From contig NZ_BNAD01000004.1 in assembly GCF_014653115.1 (NCBI RefSeq), forward strand, positions 1 to 64,000: a stretch of DNA of 64,000 bases, given 5' to 3'. The position numbers were made by a program, and so were the translations under genes. This document shows, piece by piece, positions 10,225-20,116 of this stretch. The notes beneath the pieces were generated by a model. It was not told the DNA's origin. It saw only the letters and a list, made by a program, of their open reading frames with translations, and ran no database searches. Position 1 is the stretch's first letter; the number at the start of each line of letters is the position of its first letter. The DNA comes from Nocardioides flavus (ex Wang et al. 2016). GTDB taxonomy: Bacteria; Actinomycetota; Actinomycetes; Propionibacteriales; Nocardioidaceae.

Positions 10225-11840
10225 CGCTGCGACTCCCTGAGCGACTGAGCCGCATCGGCTCCGCGCCGCGCCACACCGGCGACGGCAGCCCGCGCAACGT
10301 GGTCGTCGTCGGCGGCGGCATCGCCGGGCTCGCCACGGCGGCCCTGCTCGCCTCACGTGGCCACTCCGTGGACCTGCTCGAGAAGAACGACGACCTCGGC
10401 GGGCGCGTCGGCAGCGTCGAACGCGACGGCTTCCGCTTCGACACCGGCGCGTCGTGGTACCTCATGCCCGAGGTCTTCGAGCACTTCTTCGAGCTCCTCG
10501 GCACCACCGCCGAGGCCGAGCTCGACCTCGTGCAGCTCGACCCGAGCTACCGGGTGTTCTTCGAGGGCCACCCCGACCCGGTCGACGTACGTCCCGACGT
10601 GGCGCACAACCGCGCGCTGTTCGAGTCCCTCGAGCCCGGTGCCGGGGAGCGCTTCGACGCCTACATGGCCAGCGCCGCCGAGACCTACGACGTCGCCCTC
10701 CAGCGCTTCCTCTACACCAACTTCGACTCCGCCTCGGCGTTCCTCCACCCGGCCGTCGTCCGCCGCACACCGACGCTCGGCCGGCTGCTGACGCGTTCGC
10801 TGGAGTCGCACGTCGCCGCCCGGTTCACCGACCCGCGGATCCGCCAGATCCTCGGCTACCCCGCGGTCTTCCTCGCCTCCTCGCCCGACCGGGCGCCGAG
10901 CATGTACCACCTGATGAGCCACCTCGACCTCGGCGACAAGGTGCTCTACCCACAGGGTGGGTTCACCACCCTGATCGCGGCGATCGCCGACGTGGCCCGC
11001 CGACATGGCGCACGCCTGCACACCGGCACCGAGGTGCGCCGGATCCTCACCTCCGAGCGCGAGGGCCGCGCGGTCGTCACCGGCGTCGAGCACGACACCC
11101 CCGAGGGGCCGCGCACCCTGGACGCCGACGTCGTCGTCGGCGCCGGCGACCTCCACCACCTCGAGACCACGATGCTGCCGCGCGAGCTGCAGACCCACCC
11201 CGAGCCAGCCTGGAAGGACCGCTCCCCCGGCACCGGCGTGGTGCTGGCGATGCTCGGCGTCGAGGGCGAGCTGCCGCAGCTGCCGCACCACTCGCTGTTC
11301 TTCACCTCCGACTGGAAGGCCAACTTCGGCTCGATCTTCGGCGACGACGCCCGGATCCCCGACCCGGCGTCGGTCTACGTCTGCAAGCCGTCGGAGACCG
11401 ACCCCTCGGTCGCGCCCGCCGGCCACGAGAACCTCTTCGTCCTCGTGCCGGTGCCGGCCGACGTGAGCATCGGCGCCGGTGGCGACGACGGCCGGGGCGC
11501 CGAGCAGGTCGAGCGGGCTGCGGACGCCGCGATCGACCAGGTCGCCGCATGGGCCGGCATCCCCGACCTGCGCGAGCGGATCCGGGTGCGCCACACCGTC
11601 GGACCGCAGGACTTCGCCGCGCGCTACCACGCGTGGCGCGGCGGAGCTCTGGGCCTCGAGCACACCCTGCGCCAGAGCGCCTTCTTCCGTCCCGGCAACA
11701 CCTCGTCCAAGGTCGACGGCCTCTACTACGCCGGCGCGACCACCGTGCCGGGCGTGGGGCTGCCGATGTGCCTGATCAGCGCCGAGCTCGTGCTCAAGCG
11801 GATCAGCGGCGACCGCTCGGTCCTCCCGGTGGGCGGATGA
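10221..11840 (+). CDS. crtI: Phytoene desaturase
   Basis: This 539-residue FAD-dependent CrtI-family desaturase starts with the dinucleotide fold VVVVGGGIAGLATAA (G31-G36) and EKNDDLGGRVGS. It ends with the family signature GLYYAGATTVPGVGLPMCLISAELV. The length fits four-step desaturases giving lycopene. It is coupled to crtB by an ATGA overlap and followed by the split cyclase genes, so lycopene is the expected product. Confidence 0.94.
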   Translation: MTLRLPERLSRIGSAPRHTGDGSPRNVVVVGGGIAGLATAALLASRGHSVDLLEKNDDLGGRVGSVERDGFRFDTGASWYLMPEVFEHFFELLGTTAEAELDLVQLDPSYRVFFEGHPDPVDVRPDVAHNRALFESLEPGAGERFDAYMASAAETYDVALQRFLYTNFDSASAFLHPAVVRRTPTLGRLLTRSLESHVAARFTDPRIRQILGYPAVFLASSPDRAPSMYHLMSHLDLGDKVLYPQGGFTTLIAAIADVARRHGARLHTGTEVRRILTSEREGRAVVTGVEHDTPEGPRTLDADVVVGAGDLHHLETTMLPRELQTHPEPAWKDRSPGTGVVLAMLGVEGELPQLPHHSLFFTSDWKANFGSIFGDDARIPDPASVYVCKPSETDPSVAPAGHENLFVLVPVPADVSIGAGGDDGRGAEQVERAADAAIDQVAAWAGIPDLRERIRVRHTVGPQDFAARYHAWRGGALGLEHTLRQSAFFRPGNTSSKVDGLYYAGATTVPGVGLPMCLISAELVLKRISGDRSVLPVGG

Positions 11841-12190
11841 CGCTCCAGAGCTGGGCCTACGTCGCCATGCTGGCCTTCTGCCTGGCGGGCACGTTGCCGC
11901 TGGTGCCGGCGTTCCGGTTGCAGGTCCTGCGACAGCCGCGGCGGCTGCTGCTCACCATCGCGCTGGCCGGCACCCCCTTCCTCCTGTGGGACCTGTGGGC
12001 GACGCACGTCGGACACTGGTGGTTCGACGAGGACCAGACGCTGCCGTGGCGCGTCGCCGGGCTGCCCCTGGAGGAGATCGGCTTCTTCGTGGTCATCCCG
12101 GTCGTCTCGGTGCTGACCCTCGAGGGCGTACGGGCGGCACGCCGCGGGGTGCGACCGGGTGCACCGCGACGGCGCGAGGAGGCCCGATGA
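11837..12190 (+). CDS. crtYc: Lycopene cyclase subunit (CrtYc type)
   Basis: This 117-residue membrane protein has three predicted hydrophobic segments and the conserved WDLWATHVGHWWFDE and LPLEEIGFF motifs of the heterodimeric cyclase CrtYc/CarRA domain. It pairs with the next gene to form one active cyclase. In actinobacteria such pairs make beta-ends on C40 carotenoids or gamma/epsilon-ends on C50 carotenoids. The sequence alone does not separate these. ATGA overlaps at both ends. Confidence 0.88.
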   Translation: MTLQSWAYVAMLAFCLAGTLPLVPAFRLQVLRQPRRLLLTIALAGTPFLLWDLWATHVGHWWFDEDQTLPWRVAGLPLEEIGFFVVIPVVSVLTLEGVRAARRGVRPGAPRRREEAR

Positions 12191-12528
12191 CGTACACCGC
12201 GCTCGCCGTTCTCTGCGTCGTCCTCGCCCTCGTGCTCGACCGCTGGATCGCCCGCACGCGGGTGACCGCGACCCGCGACTGGTGGCTCGCCTACGCGATC
12301 ATCGTGTTCTTCCAGCTCCTCACCAACGGTTGGCTCACCGGACGCGGCATCGTGCGCTACTCCGGCGACGCGATCCTCGGCAGCGGTGAGATCCGCTTCC
12401 TCGGCGACGGTCGGCTCGTCTTCGCCCCGGTCGAGGACCTGATGTTCGGCTTCGGGCTGGTGCTGTGCAGCTGCGTGGCCTGGACGTGGCTGGGTCGCCG
12501 CAGGGCGCCGGACGAGGCGGGAGCATGA
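12187..12528 (+). CDS. crtYd: Lycopene cyclase subunit (CrtYd type)
   Basis: This 113-residue membrane protein is the partner of CrtYc. Hydrophobic helices flank WWLAYAIIVFFQLLTNGWLTG, and the family motif APVEDLMFGFGLVL lies near the C terminus. If the product is beta-carotene, it would also be the retinal precursor for the heliorhodopsin in the island. No carotene oxygenase (blh/brp) lies in the window. Coupled to neighbours by ATGA overlaps. Confidence 0.88.
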   Translation: MTYTALAVLCVVLALVLDRWIARTRVTATRDWWLAYAIIVFFQLLTNGWLTGRGIVRYSGDAILGSGEIRFLGDGRLVFAPVEDLMFGFGLVLCSCVAWTWLGRRRAPDEAGA

Positions 12529-13940
12529 GCGTCGCGACCCGCCTGCAGGCCATGCAGCCGACGGACGTCGGCGTGCCCGGCCCCACGCCGCGGGACATGG
12601 CGCGCGCGTTCCGGTCGGTCCGTGCCGACCCGCTCACCTTCCTCGGCCGGGTCGCCGAACACTATGGCGACACCGTCTCCTTCCCGGTGCCCGGTGCGCC
12701 CGCACTGCTGCTCAACGACCCCGCCGACGTACGGCACGTGCTCCAGACCTCGGCGCGCAGCTGGGGCAAGGACACCGTGCAGTACGCCGCGCTGGCGAGG
12801 GTCACGGGTCCCGGCCTGCTGGCCTCCGCGGAGCCGAGCTGGATCGAGCACCGCCGGCTCGCGGCGCCGGCCTTCCACCACCAACGCCTCGAGGCCGTGG
12901 GCGAGGAGGTGCGGGCCGCGGCCCGTACGGCGATCGACGCTCGGCTCGGCCCCCACCGCGACCGCGACCGCCCGACCGTGGGCGGCGAGGTCGTCGACGT
13001 CGCGTCCCTGACGCACACCATCGGCCTCGACGCCGTCGGTCGCGCGCTCTTCAGCACCGATCTCTCCGACCACGCCCAGGACCTGCTCCGGGCGACGAGC
13101 GAGTCCGCGGACCTGGTGGTGCGGCTCGGCCGCTCGATCCTCCCTCGCGCTGAGTGGACGCCCACGCGCACCAACCTCCGGCTGCGCGCCGCGCGCCGAC
13201 GCCTCGACACGGGTGCGGCCGCGATCATCGCCGAGCGTCGCGCCCGCAACGCCCGCTCGGCGACGGGCACTGCGCACGGGGACGACCTGCTCGGCCTCCT
13301 GCTCGACAGCGGGCTGCGCGACGACGAGGTCCGCGACGAGCTCGTCACCATGGTCATCGCCGGCCACGAGACCGTCGCCGCGGCGCTGGCCTGGACCCTG
13401 ATGCTGCTGGCCGAGCACCCCGACGCGCAGGAGCGGGTGCGCGCCGAGCTCGACGCCCACGCCGGTCCCGTCCCGCTCGTCGGCAACCGCGACCGACTCC
13501 CTTGGACGCGCGCGGTCGTCGACGAGGCCCTGCGGCTCTACCCGCCGGCCTGGGCGATCTCGCGGCGCTCGCACCGCGACGACGTCGTGGGCGGGCGCAC
13601 GGTGCCTGCCGGCACCCTGGCGATCATCAGCCCGTGGCTGGTCCACCGCCGCCCCGACCTCTGGCCCGAGCCCGAGTCGTTCCGGCCCGAGCGCTTCCTC
13701 GACACCGGCGCCCGCACCGGCTACCTGCCCTTCGGCCAGGGGCCGCGGCTGTGCATCGGGAGGGAGTTCGCGCTGGGCGAGATGGTGCTCGTCCTGGCCG
13801 AGCTGCTGCGCGACCACCGCATCGACCTGCCGGCCGGCTGGGCTCGTCCCGTCGCCCAGGCCAAGGTCGCGGTGCACCCCCGCGGCGGGATGCCCCTCGT
13901 CGTGCGACGGCTGTCCACGCAGTCCCTGGGCCCGCGATGA
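12525..13940 (+). CDS. Cytochrome P450, probable carotenoid oxygenase
   Basis: This 471-residue P450 has all diagnostic motifs: I-helix AGHETVAAAL, ExxR in DEALRLYP, and the heme loop FGQGPRLCIGREFALGE with the proximal Cys near residue 410. Its position directly after the lycopene cyclase suggests ring or end-group hydroxylation of the carotenoid, as CYP175 does for beta-carotene. The hydroxyl would provide the attachment point for the next gene, a glycosyltransferase. Substrate and regiochemistry are inference. It uses external electron donors, and no ferredoxin gene is adjacent. Confidence 0.88.
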   Translation: MSVATRLQAMQPTDVGVPGPTPRDMARAFRSVRADPLTFLGRVAEHYGDTVSFPVPGAPALLLNDPADVRHVLQTSARSWGKDTVQYAALARVTGPGLLASAEPSWIEHRRLAAPAFHHQRLEAVGEEVRAAARTAIDARLGPHRDRDRPTVGGEVVDVASLTHTIGLDAVGRALFSTDLSDHAQDLLRATSESADLVVRLGRSILPRAEWTPTRTNLRLRAARRRLDTGAAAIIAERRARNARSATGTAHGDDLLGLLLDSGLRDDEVRDELVTMVIAGHETVAAALAWTLMLLAEHPDAQERVRAELDAHAGPVPLVGNRDRLPWTRAVVDEALRLYPPAWAISRRSHRDDVVGGRTVPAGTLAIISPWLVHRRPDLWPEPESFRPERFLDTGARTGYLPFGQGPRLCIGREFALGEMVLVLAELLRDHRIDLPAGWARPVAQAKVAVHPRGGMPLVVRRLSTQSLGPR

Positions 13941-15115
13941 ACGGTCTCGCGGTCGACCTCGTCCTCGCGCTGCTGCTGCTCCTCGCGGCCGTGTGCGCGC
14001 AGCGGCTGGTCGCCGACCTCCGGACGCTCCCTCGCGCCGGCTCCGGTCCCGGTGCACGCCCGCGCACCGTGTCGGTCGTCGTTCCCGCCCGCGACGAGGC
14101 CGAGACCCTGCCGCACCTGCTGGCCGCCGTCCGTGACCAGGACCCGGCCCCGCTCGAGGTCGTCGTGGTCGACGACGCGTCACGCGACGCGACGGCGGAG
14201 GTCGCCCGTACGGGCGGCGCCGAGGTGGTGCCCGCCGGGAGCCCGCCGCCGGGCTGGACCGGCAAGGCCTGGGCCTGCCGCACCGGCGTCGACGCGACGA
14301 CGGGCGACCTGCTGCTCTTCCTCGACGCCGACACCGTCCTCGCCGCGGACGCTCTGGCCGGCCTGCTCGACGTGCACGCCCGGCACGGAGGGCTGGTCTC
14401 GGTGCAGCCGCACCACGCCGTCGTGCGCCCCTACGAGCAGCTCTCGGCCTACTTCAACGTCGTCGCCGTGATGGCCAGCGGCGCCTTCACCCGCGCGGCC
14501 GGCACTGCCCGGCAGCGCCACGTCCCGATGGCGTTCGGGCCCTGCCTGCTGACCTCGCGCGCCGACTACGAGGCGGTCGGCGGCCACGCGGCCGTACGCG
14601 CCGAGATCCTCGACGACGCGGCGCTCGCCGCGGCCTACGACCGCGCGGGCCTTCCCGTCCGGTGCGCGATCGGCGGCGACGCGGTGCGGATGCGCAGCTA
14701 TCCCGGCGGGCTGCGGCAGCTCGTCGCCGGCTGGACCAAGAACATCGCCTCGGGGGCGTCGTCCGCGGCCCCCGCCGCCACCGCGGCGACGGTCGGGTGG
14801 ATCAGCGCCCACCACGCCGTCGCCGTCGGCGCCCTCGGCTCGCTCGTCGCGGCGACCACCGGCAGCGGCTCCGGCCTCGTGGCTGGGAGCGCCCTGCTGT
14901 GGGCGGTGGCCTACGTCGCCACAGCCCTCCACCTGCGCTGGGTGCTGCGCCGCACCGGGTCCTTCCGGTGGTGGGCGTGGGCGCTGTTCCCCGTCCCGCT
15001 CCTGGCCTTCGACCTGGTCTTCGCCCGCTCGCTCGCCCTCACTGTCGTGCGAGGCTCGGTGTCGTGGCGCGGTCGCGACGTCCCGCTCGCCGAGGCGCCG
15101 GAAGGGGTGGGCTGA
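13937..15115 (+). CDS. Family 2 glycosyltransferase, CrtQ-like
   Basis: The 392-residue protein has an N-terminal membrane anchor, a GT-A core (VSVVVPARDEAETLPHLL, VVVDDASRDAT, LFLDADTVLA, the DXD-like site) and C-terminal hydrophobic helices. This architecture matches CrtQ, which glycosylates the carotenoid acid in staphyloxanthin synthesis. The next gene is the matching CrtO-type acyltransferase, which strengthens the assignment. The acceptor here would be a hydroxylated C40 or C50 carotenoid rather than a C30 acid. Overlaps the P450 by ATGA. Confidence 0.82.
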   Translation: MNGLAVDLVLALLLLLAAVCAQRLVADLRTLPRAGSGPGARPRTVSVVVPARDEAETLPHLLAAVRDQDPAPLEVVVVDDASRDATAEVARTGGAEVVPAGSPPPGWTGKAWACRTGVDATTGDLLLFLDADTVLAADALAGLLDVHARHGGLVSVQPHHAVVRPYEQLSAYFNVVAVMASGAFTRAAGTARQRHVPMAFGPCLLTSRADYEAVGGHAAVRAEILDDAALAAAYDRAGLPVRCAIGGDAVRMRSYPGGLRQLVAGWTKNIASGASSAAPAATAATVGWISAHHAVAVGALGSLVAATTGSGSGLVAGSALLWAVAYVATALHLRWVLRRTGSFRWWAWALFPVPLLAFDLVFARSLALTVVRGSVSWRGRDVPLAEAPEGVG

Positions 15116-15615
15116 TGCTCAGTCTCGCGATGCCGCAGACCGTGACGATCGTGGTCGACGTCCTCGCGTGGGGTGTCGTCCACGCCTCCACGGGGTACGC
15201 CGCGCACCGGTTGCGCGACGAGCGCCTGGCCCGCGACGGCTGGGGCCTCCGCGCCCGCCGCTTCGAGACCGGCGGCCACTGGTACCGCCGCCGCCTGCGG
15301 ATCCACCGGTGGAAGGACCGGGTGCCCGAGGCGGGGGCGCTGTTCGACGGAGGCATCAGCAAGCGGGAGCTGCCGGCCCTCGACGCCGACGGGCTGCAGG
15401 TCTTCGTGCGGGAGACCCGCCGCGCGGAGCTGGCGCACTGGTGGGCGCTGTGGTGCAGCCCGCTCTTCGTCCTCTGGAACCCGCCGCTGGCATCGGCCCT
15501 GCTGGTCGCCTACGGCGTGCTGGTCAACCTCCCCTTCATCGCGATCCAGCGCTACAACCGCTTCCGCACCCAGGCGGTGCTCGAGCGGCTGTCCCGTCGA
15601 CGGAGCACCGCGTGA
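15115..15615 (+). CDS. CrtO-like glycosyl-carotenoid acyltransferase
   Basis: This 166-residue protein shows the signature of the staphyloxanthin acyltransferase family: IHRWKDRVPEAGALFDGG followed by SKREL, then a pair of hydrophobic helices (WWALWCSPLFVLWNPP) and YNRFRTQAVLER at the end. In the family it esterifies the sugar of a carotenoid glycoside with a fatty acid. The start ATG overlaps the GT stop by one base (TGATG). Together with the GT it predicts an acylated glycosyl carotenoid. Confidence 0.8.
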   Translation: MLSLAMPQTVTIVVDVLAWGVVHASTGYAAHRLRDERLARDGWGLRARRFETGGHWYRRRLRIHRWKDRVPEAGALFDGGISKRELPALDADGLQVFVRETRRAELAHWWALWCSPLFVLWNPPLASALLVAYGVLVNLPFIAIQRYNRFRTQAVLERLSRRRSTA

Positions 15616-16469
15616 GCAGTGCAACGACGGCCACCGATCGGGCTGCCGAGCCCGTCGTCACCGACGACGCGTCGGGGCAGTCCCGGCACGGTCCCGTCGC
15701 GCAGCTGCTCATCGCCTGGTCGCCGCTGAGCACCATCCTCGTCGCCTACTGGATCGCGCAGTGGATCACCGCGCCGCTCGGGACCGGGGACGGTGCTGGG
15801 ACCAACCGCCTGGGCGCGCCGCTGCACGTGCTGGGGCCGGCGCGCGGCGACGAGGCGCTCGCCGGGACCGTGCCCACCGTCTGGCTGCAGGCCCGCCTCG
15901 TCGACGGGTCGCCCGACTGGTACGACGCGGTCGCCGCGCTGGTCTACGTCACCCACTTCGTGACGATCCCGCTCATCACCGCCGTGGTCTGGTTCCGGGT
16001 GCGCGACCGGTTCGGCGAGTGGCTCGCCGCCGTGCTGACCATGTCACTGGTCGGGATCGCGGGCTACCTGGCCTACCCGGCCGCGCCCCCGTGGCTCGCC
16101 GCCGAGCGCGGCGACATCGGCGCCGTCGACCGGATCTCCCACCTCGGGTGGGAGGCGCTGGGGCTCGCCCCGGTCGGCCGGCTCGTCGAGCTGGGCCAGG
16201 GCGGGAGCAACCCGGTCGCGGCGATGCCGTCCCTCCACGCCGGCGCCGCGCTCCTGGCGGCCGCCTTCCTCTTGCCGTCGGTGTCGCGGGTCTCGCGCGT
16301 GCTCCTCGCGGCGTACGCCCTCGCGATGGCCCTCACCCTCGTCTACACCGGCGAGCACTACGTCGTCGACGTGCTCGCCGGCTGGCTCGTCGCCACCGTC
16401 GGCGTGACTGCGGCGCGGCTGGTCCGCCGCGGTCCGCGGCGTCCTACGGACCGCGAGGTCGCGCGATGA
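15612..16469 (+). CDS. PAP2/AUR1-like membrane phosphatase
   Basis: The 285-residue protein has about six membrane helices and the phosphatidic acid phosphatase type 2 motifs, PSLHAGAALL and TGEHYVVDVLAGW, with the catalytic His in each. The layout resembles the inositol-phosphorylceramide-synthase-like PAP2 branch. In this operon it might hydrolyse a prenyl diphosphate, a lipid phosphate or a glycolipid intermediate, and the substrate is not determined. A GTG start overlaps the acyltransferase stop. Confidence 0.78.
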   Translation: MSSATTATDRAAEPVVTDDASGQSRHGPVAQLLIAWSPLSTILVAYWIAQWITAPLGTGDGAGTNRLGAPLHVLGPARGDEALAGTVPTVWLQARLVDGSPDWYDAVAALVYVTHFVTIPLITAVVWFRVRDRFGEWLAAVLTMSLVGIAGYLAYPAAPPWLAAERGDIGAVDRISHLGWEALGLAPVGRLVELGQGGSNPVAAMPSLHAGAALLAAAFLLPSVSRVSRVLLAAYALAMALTLVYTGEHYVVDVLAGWLVATVGVTAARLVRRGPRRPTDREVAR

Positions 16470-17290
16470 CCGGCCCTGCGACCGTCGGCACACCGGCCAC
16501 GGGGGTCGCCCGCACCCTCGTCGCGGCGTCCCACGCGGGGCCCGCCCTCGCTGTCACCGTCCTGACCGGCCTGCTCGCCGCGGCCCAGGGCCTGGCGCCG
16601 GCCACGGCCGTCCTCGTGGTGGCGGCGGTGCTCACCGGCCAGCTGACCGTGGGGTGGAGCAACGACCTCCTGGACCGCTCGCGCGACCGAGCCGCGGGGC
16701 GCACCGACAAGCCCCTGGCGGCCGACGGGTCTCCCGTCACCGTCGTACGCGTCGCCTGCGGCGTGGCGGTCGTGGCGTGCGCCGTGCTGTCCCTGGCCCT
16801 CGGCGTTGCGGCGGGCCTCGTCCACCTGGCGACCGTCGCCTCGGCGTGGGCCTACAACCTCGGGCTCAAGGCCACGGCCTGGTCGTGGGTGCCCTACGCA
16901 CTGTCCTTCGGCGGCCTCACCGCCGTGGTGACGCTGGCCGACGGACAGGCCCCGCCCTGGTGGTGGCCCGTCGGCGCCGCGCTCCTGGGCGTCGGGGCCC
17001 ACCTGCTCAACGTGCTGCCCGACCTCGCCGACGACGCCGCCACGGGCGTCCGCGGCCTGCCGCACCGGCTGGGTCCGCGGCGCATCGCCCCGGTCGCGGC
17101 GGCCGTGCTGGTCGTGGCGTCCGCGGTCGTCCTCCTCGGCGCCGCTCCCCCGCTCGCCCTCAGCCTCGCGGCCGGTGCGGCGGTGCTCGTGCTCGCCGCT
17201 GTCGTCGTCGCGGGCTCGGGGCGGGCGCCCTTCGTCGCCGCGGTCGGCATCGCGCTGGTCGACGCCGTGCTGCTGGTGGTGGCCCGATGA
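16466..17290 (+). CDS. UbiA-family prenyltransferase
   Basis: This 274-residue membrane prenyltransferase has the first aspartate motif NDLLDRSRD followed by RTDKPLA, and a second site at LPDLADD. UbiA enzymes transfer a prenyl chain to an aromatic or isoprenoid acceptor. The RTDKPLA context is closer to aromatic (quinone-type) UbiA members than to lycopene elongases, but an elongase making a C50 carotenoid is the main alternative. The downstream reductase, type III PKS and hydroxylase favour a phenolic acceptor. ATGA-coupled to neighbours. Confidence 0.82.
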   Translation: MTGPATVGTPATGVARTLVAASHAGPALAVTVLTGLLAAAQGLAPATAVLVVAAVLTGQLTVGWSNDLLDRSRDRAAGRTDKPLAADGSPVTVVRVACGVAVVACAVLSLALGVAAGLVHLATVASAWAYNLGLKATAWSWVPYALSFGGLTAVVTLADGQAPPWWWPVGAALLGVGAHLLNVLPDLADDAATGVRGLPHRLGPRRIAPVAAAVLVVASAVVLLGAAPPLALSLAAGAAVLVLAAVVVAGSGRAPFVAAVGIALVDAVLLVVAR

Positions 17291-18528
17291 GCGCGGCGCT
17301 CGAGCACTGGGACCTGGTCGTCGTGGGCGCCGGCCCGGCCGGCTCCGCGACCGCCCTCGGGGCTCTCGCGGAGGACCCGGGCCTGCGGGTGCTGCTGCTC
17401 GACCGCAGCGAGTTCCCTCGGGACAAGTCCTGCGGCGACGGCATCGCCCCGCACGTGCTGGACGCCCTCGCGCCGGTCGGTGCCGCCGACGTCGTCGACG
17501 GGTGGGCGCCGCTGCGCGACCTCGAGCTCTCGCACGGCGACGTCACCGTCAGCGGTCCGATGCGACGCGAGGTGCACGTCGTCCCCCGCGCGGTCCTCGA
17601 CGCCCGTCTGGTCCAGCGTGCGGTCGCCGCCGGGGCGGTCCTGCGGACCCACCGCGTGACGTCCCTCGCCAACCTCCACGCACCCCGGGTCCCCGGCCTG
17701 CCCGTCGTGTCGGGGTCGGTGTCGGCCTCCGTGCTGGTCGGGGCGGACGGCGCCCACTCACTGGTGCGCACGGCGCTGCTGGGACCGCGCCGCCAGACGC
17801 GCGCCATCGCGATCCGCGGCTACGCCCCCACCACGCCGGAGCTCGCCGGTCGTCAGGTCATCCGCTACGGCACCCGCCGCCAGCCCTCGTACGCCTGGGC
17901 CTTCGACCGCGGCGACGGGCTGGCCAACGTCGGCTACGGCGAGCTGCTGCCCGGCGAGCGCGACGGGACGGGCACGCCGAGCCGCCGGCTGCTCCTCAAG
18001 CAGCTCGAGGAGCTCGTGCCCGGCGCCGCCAGCACCGGCGGCGACTGGCGCGGCCACCACCTCCCCCTCAGCTCGTGGCGCTGGGACCAGCCCGACGGAC
18101 CGGTCCTGCTGGTCGGCGACGCCGCCGGCCTGGTCAACCCGATGACCGGTGAGGGCATCTACTACGCCGTCGCCACGGGCATCTCGGCCGGCCGCGCGGC
18201 CGCCCGTGCCGTGGCCGCAGGTCGCCCGGGGGACGCGGGTGCCCGGCACCGCCGCGCGGTGCGTGCCCTGCTCGGCACACACCTGCGGCACACATGGGCG
18301 GCCTCCCGCCTCGCGCAGTCACCGCGCATCGTCGACGCCGGCATCCGCGCAGCCGGCCGCGACCGCCACGCCTTCGACACACTGGTCGAGCTCGGCCTCG
18401 GCGACGGCCGCATCGACGCCCGGCTGGCCGGCGGCCTGCTCCGCAGCATGGCTCGACCCAGACCGACCCCACCAACCGAACCGTCCCGCGAACCGCTCCC
18501 CGACCCCGACCAGAGGTGGCTGACATGA
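17287..18528 (+). CDS. Geranylgeranyl reductase-family flavoprotein
   Basis: This 413-residue FAD protein has the Rossmann motif [13 protein letters not shown] near residue 11, [14 protein letters not shown] (typical of geranylgeranyl reductases) and the second FAD motif [18 protein letters not shown]. It would saturate double bonds of a geranylgeranyl chain, either free or attached. Next to UbiA, this suggests that a reduced prenyl side chain is made. The C-terminal 25 residues are a Pro/Asp-rich tail. Confidence 0.83.
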   Translation: MSAALEHWDLVVVGAGPAGSATALGALAEDPGLRVLLLDRSEFPRDKSCGDGIAPHVLDALAPVGAADVVDGWAPLRDLELSHGDVTVSGPMRREVHVVPRAVLDARLVQRAVAAGAVLRTHRVTSLANLHAPRVPGLPVVSGSVSASVLVGADGAHSLVRTALLGPRRQTRAIAIRGYAPTTPELAGRQVIRYGTRRQPSYAWAFDRGDGLANVGYGELLPGERDGTGTPSRRLLLKQLEELVPGAASTGGDWRGHHLPLSSWRWDQPDGPVLLVGDAAGLVNPMTGEGIYYAVATGISAGRAAARAVAAGRPGDAGARHRRAVRALLGTHLRHTWAASRLAQSPRIVDAGIRAAGRDRHAFDTLVELGLGDGRIDARLAGGLLRSMARPRPTPPTEPSREPLPDPDQRWLT

Positions 18529-19580
18529 GGATCCTCTCCGCACGAGGCGCACTGCCCGCGCACTCCCACCCGCAGGCCGAGATCACCGAGGCGTTCGCGG
18601 AGTTCATCTCCGAGCGCAGCCTCGACCGGTCGCTGCTGCGCCGCTTCCACGCCAACGCGGGCGTCGAACGGCGCCACACGGTGCTGCCGCTCGACGAGTA
18701 CGCCGGCCTCGGCGACTTCGGTCACGCCAACGACCTGTTCATCGAGCACGCGGTCGAGCTCGGGTCCCGCGCCCTCGTCGACGCCCTCAAGGCCGCCGAC
18801 CTGACCCCCTCCGACGTCGACCTCGTCGTCACCGCGACGGTGACCGGCCTGGCCGTGCCGTCCCTCGACGCCCGCATCGCCGCCCAGGTCGGCCTGCGCG
18901 AGGACGTACGCCGCATGCCGCTCGTCGGGCTGGGGTGCGTGGCCGGGGCGGCCGGCATCGCCCGCGTCCACGACTACCTCCTCGGCCACCCCGGCCACAC
19001 CGCGGTCCTGGTCGCGGTCGAGCTGTGCTCGCTCACCGTGCAGCGCGACGACGCCTCCGTGCCCAACCTCGTCGCGAGCGGACTGTTCGGCGACGGCGCC
19101 TCGGCCGTCGTCGCCGTCGGGTCGTCCGGACGCCCCGGACCCGTCGAGGTCCTCGACTCGCGCAGCCGGCTCTATCCCGACAGCGAGCGCACGATGGGCT
19201 TCGACGTCACCGGCAACGGCCTGCGCATCGTGCTCGACGCCGAGGTCCCGACACTCGTGGGCCGCTTCGTGCGCGGGGACGTCGACGCCTTCCTTGCCGA
19301 CCACGGTCTCACCCGCGACGACATCGGCTGGTGGGTCTGCCACCCCGGGGGACCGAAGGTGATCGAGGCGCTCGAGGACGCGCTGGAGGTGCCGCGGGAG
19401 GCCGTGCAGCTCACGTGGGACTCGCTGGCCCGCGTCGGCAACCTGTCGTCGGTGTCGGTGCTCCACGTCCTCGAGGACACGCTGCGCGAGCGCCCGCCCG
19501 CACCCGGCAGCCACGGCGTGCTGATGGCGATGGGGCCGGGCTTCTGCTCCGAGCTCGTGCTGCTGCGGGCGGCGTCGTGA
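18525..19580 (+). CDS. Type III polyketide synthase (SrsA/alkylresorcinol-synthase-like)
   Basis: This 351-residue chalcone-synthase-fold protein carries the full triad: C138 in GLGCVAG, H273 in VCHPGGPK and N306 in RVGNLSS. Type III PKSs extend an acyl starter with malonyl units and cyclise it to resorcinols or pyrones. The next two genes are an ICMT-family methyltransferase and an FAD hydroxylase, the same order as srsA-srsB-srsC of Streptomyces phenolic-lipid operons. This supports an alkylresorcinol-type product, and starter length is unknown. Confidence 0.9.
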   Translation: MRILSARGALPAHSHPQAEITEAFAEFISERSLDRSLLRRFHANAGVERRHTVLPLDEYAGLGDFGHANDLFIEHAVELGSRALVDALKAADLTPSDVDLVVTATVTGLAVPSLDARIAAQVGLREDVRRMPLVGLGCVAGAAGIARVHDYLLGHPGHTAVLVAVELCSLTVQRDDASVPNLVASGLFGDGASAVVAVGSSGRPGPVEVLDSRSRLYPDSERTMGFDVTGNGLRIVLDAEVPTLVGRFVRGDVDAFLADHGLTRDDIGWWVCHPGGPKVIEALEDALEVPREAVQLTWDSLARVGNLSSVSVLHVLEDTLRERPPAPGSHGVLMAMGPGFCSELVLLRAAS

Positions 19581-20116
19581 CCGGGCTGGTGGCCTTCACG
19601 GTCCTCGTCGCGCTGGTCGGCCTCGAGCGGGTCGCCGAGCTCGTCGTGTCCACCCGCAACGCGCGGTGGAGCATGGAGCGCGGCGGCGTCGAGCACGGGC
19701 TGGGCCACTTCCCGTTCATGGTCGTGTTGCACACCGCGTTGCTCGTCGGCGCGCTCGCCGAGGCCTGGATCCGACAGCCGCAGGTGCCGTCGGTGCTCGC
19801 GTGGTCGATGCTGGCGGTCGTCGTGGCCTCGCAGGCGCTGCGCTGGTGGTGCATCGCTACCCTCGGGCGACGCTGGAACACCCGGGTGATCGTGGTGCCC
19901 GGCCTGCCGCCCGTCCGCTCCGGCCCCTACCGCTTCCTGCGCCACCCCAACTACGTCGCAGTGGTCGTCGAGGGCATCGCCCTGCCCCTCGTGCACGCCG
20001 CCTGGATCACCGCCGTCGTCTTCACCGTCCTCAACGCCGCGCTGCTCACCGTGCGCATCCGGGTCGAGGACGCGGCGCTCGCCACCCTGCCCGACACGGA
20101 GACGGCCCGTGCCTGA
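19577..20116 (+). CDS. Isoprenylcysteine carboxyl methyltransferase-family protein (SrsB-like)
   Basis: The 179-residue membrane methyltransferase contains the ICMT signature [18 protein letters not shown] near residues 115-132 and four to five hydrophobic helices. In srs-type operons this family O-methylates the alkylresorcinol hydroxyl rather than a protein. A GTG start overlaps the PKS stop, and the gene ends 8 bp inside the next one. Confidence 0.85.
   Translation: MTGLVAFTVLVALVGLERVAELVVSTRNARWSMERGGVEHGLGHFPFMVVLHTALLVGALAEAWIRQPQVPSVLAWSMLAVVVASQALRWWCIATLGRRWNTRVIVVPGLPPVRSGPYRFLRHPNYVAVVVEGIALPLVHAAWITAVVFTVLNAALLTVRIRVEDAALATLPDTETARA

Noticed and set aside
16466..17290. Firm call of lycopene elongase (C50 carotenoid) for the UbiA gene
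   Set aside because: RTDKPLA after the Asp motif and the neighbouring PKS and reductase genes favour an aromatic acceptor; kept as an alternative only.
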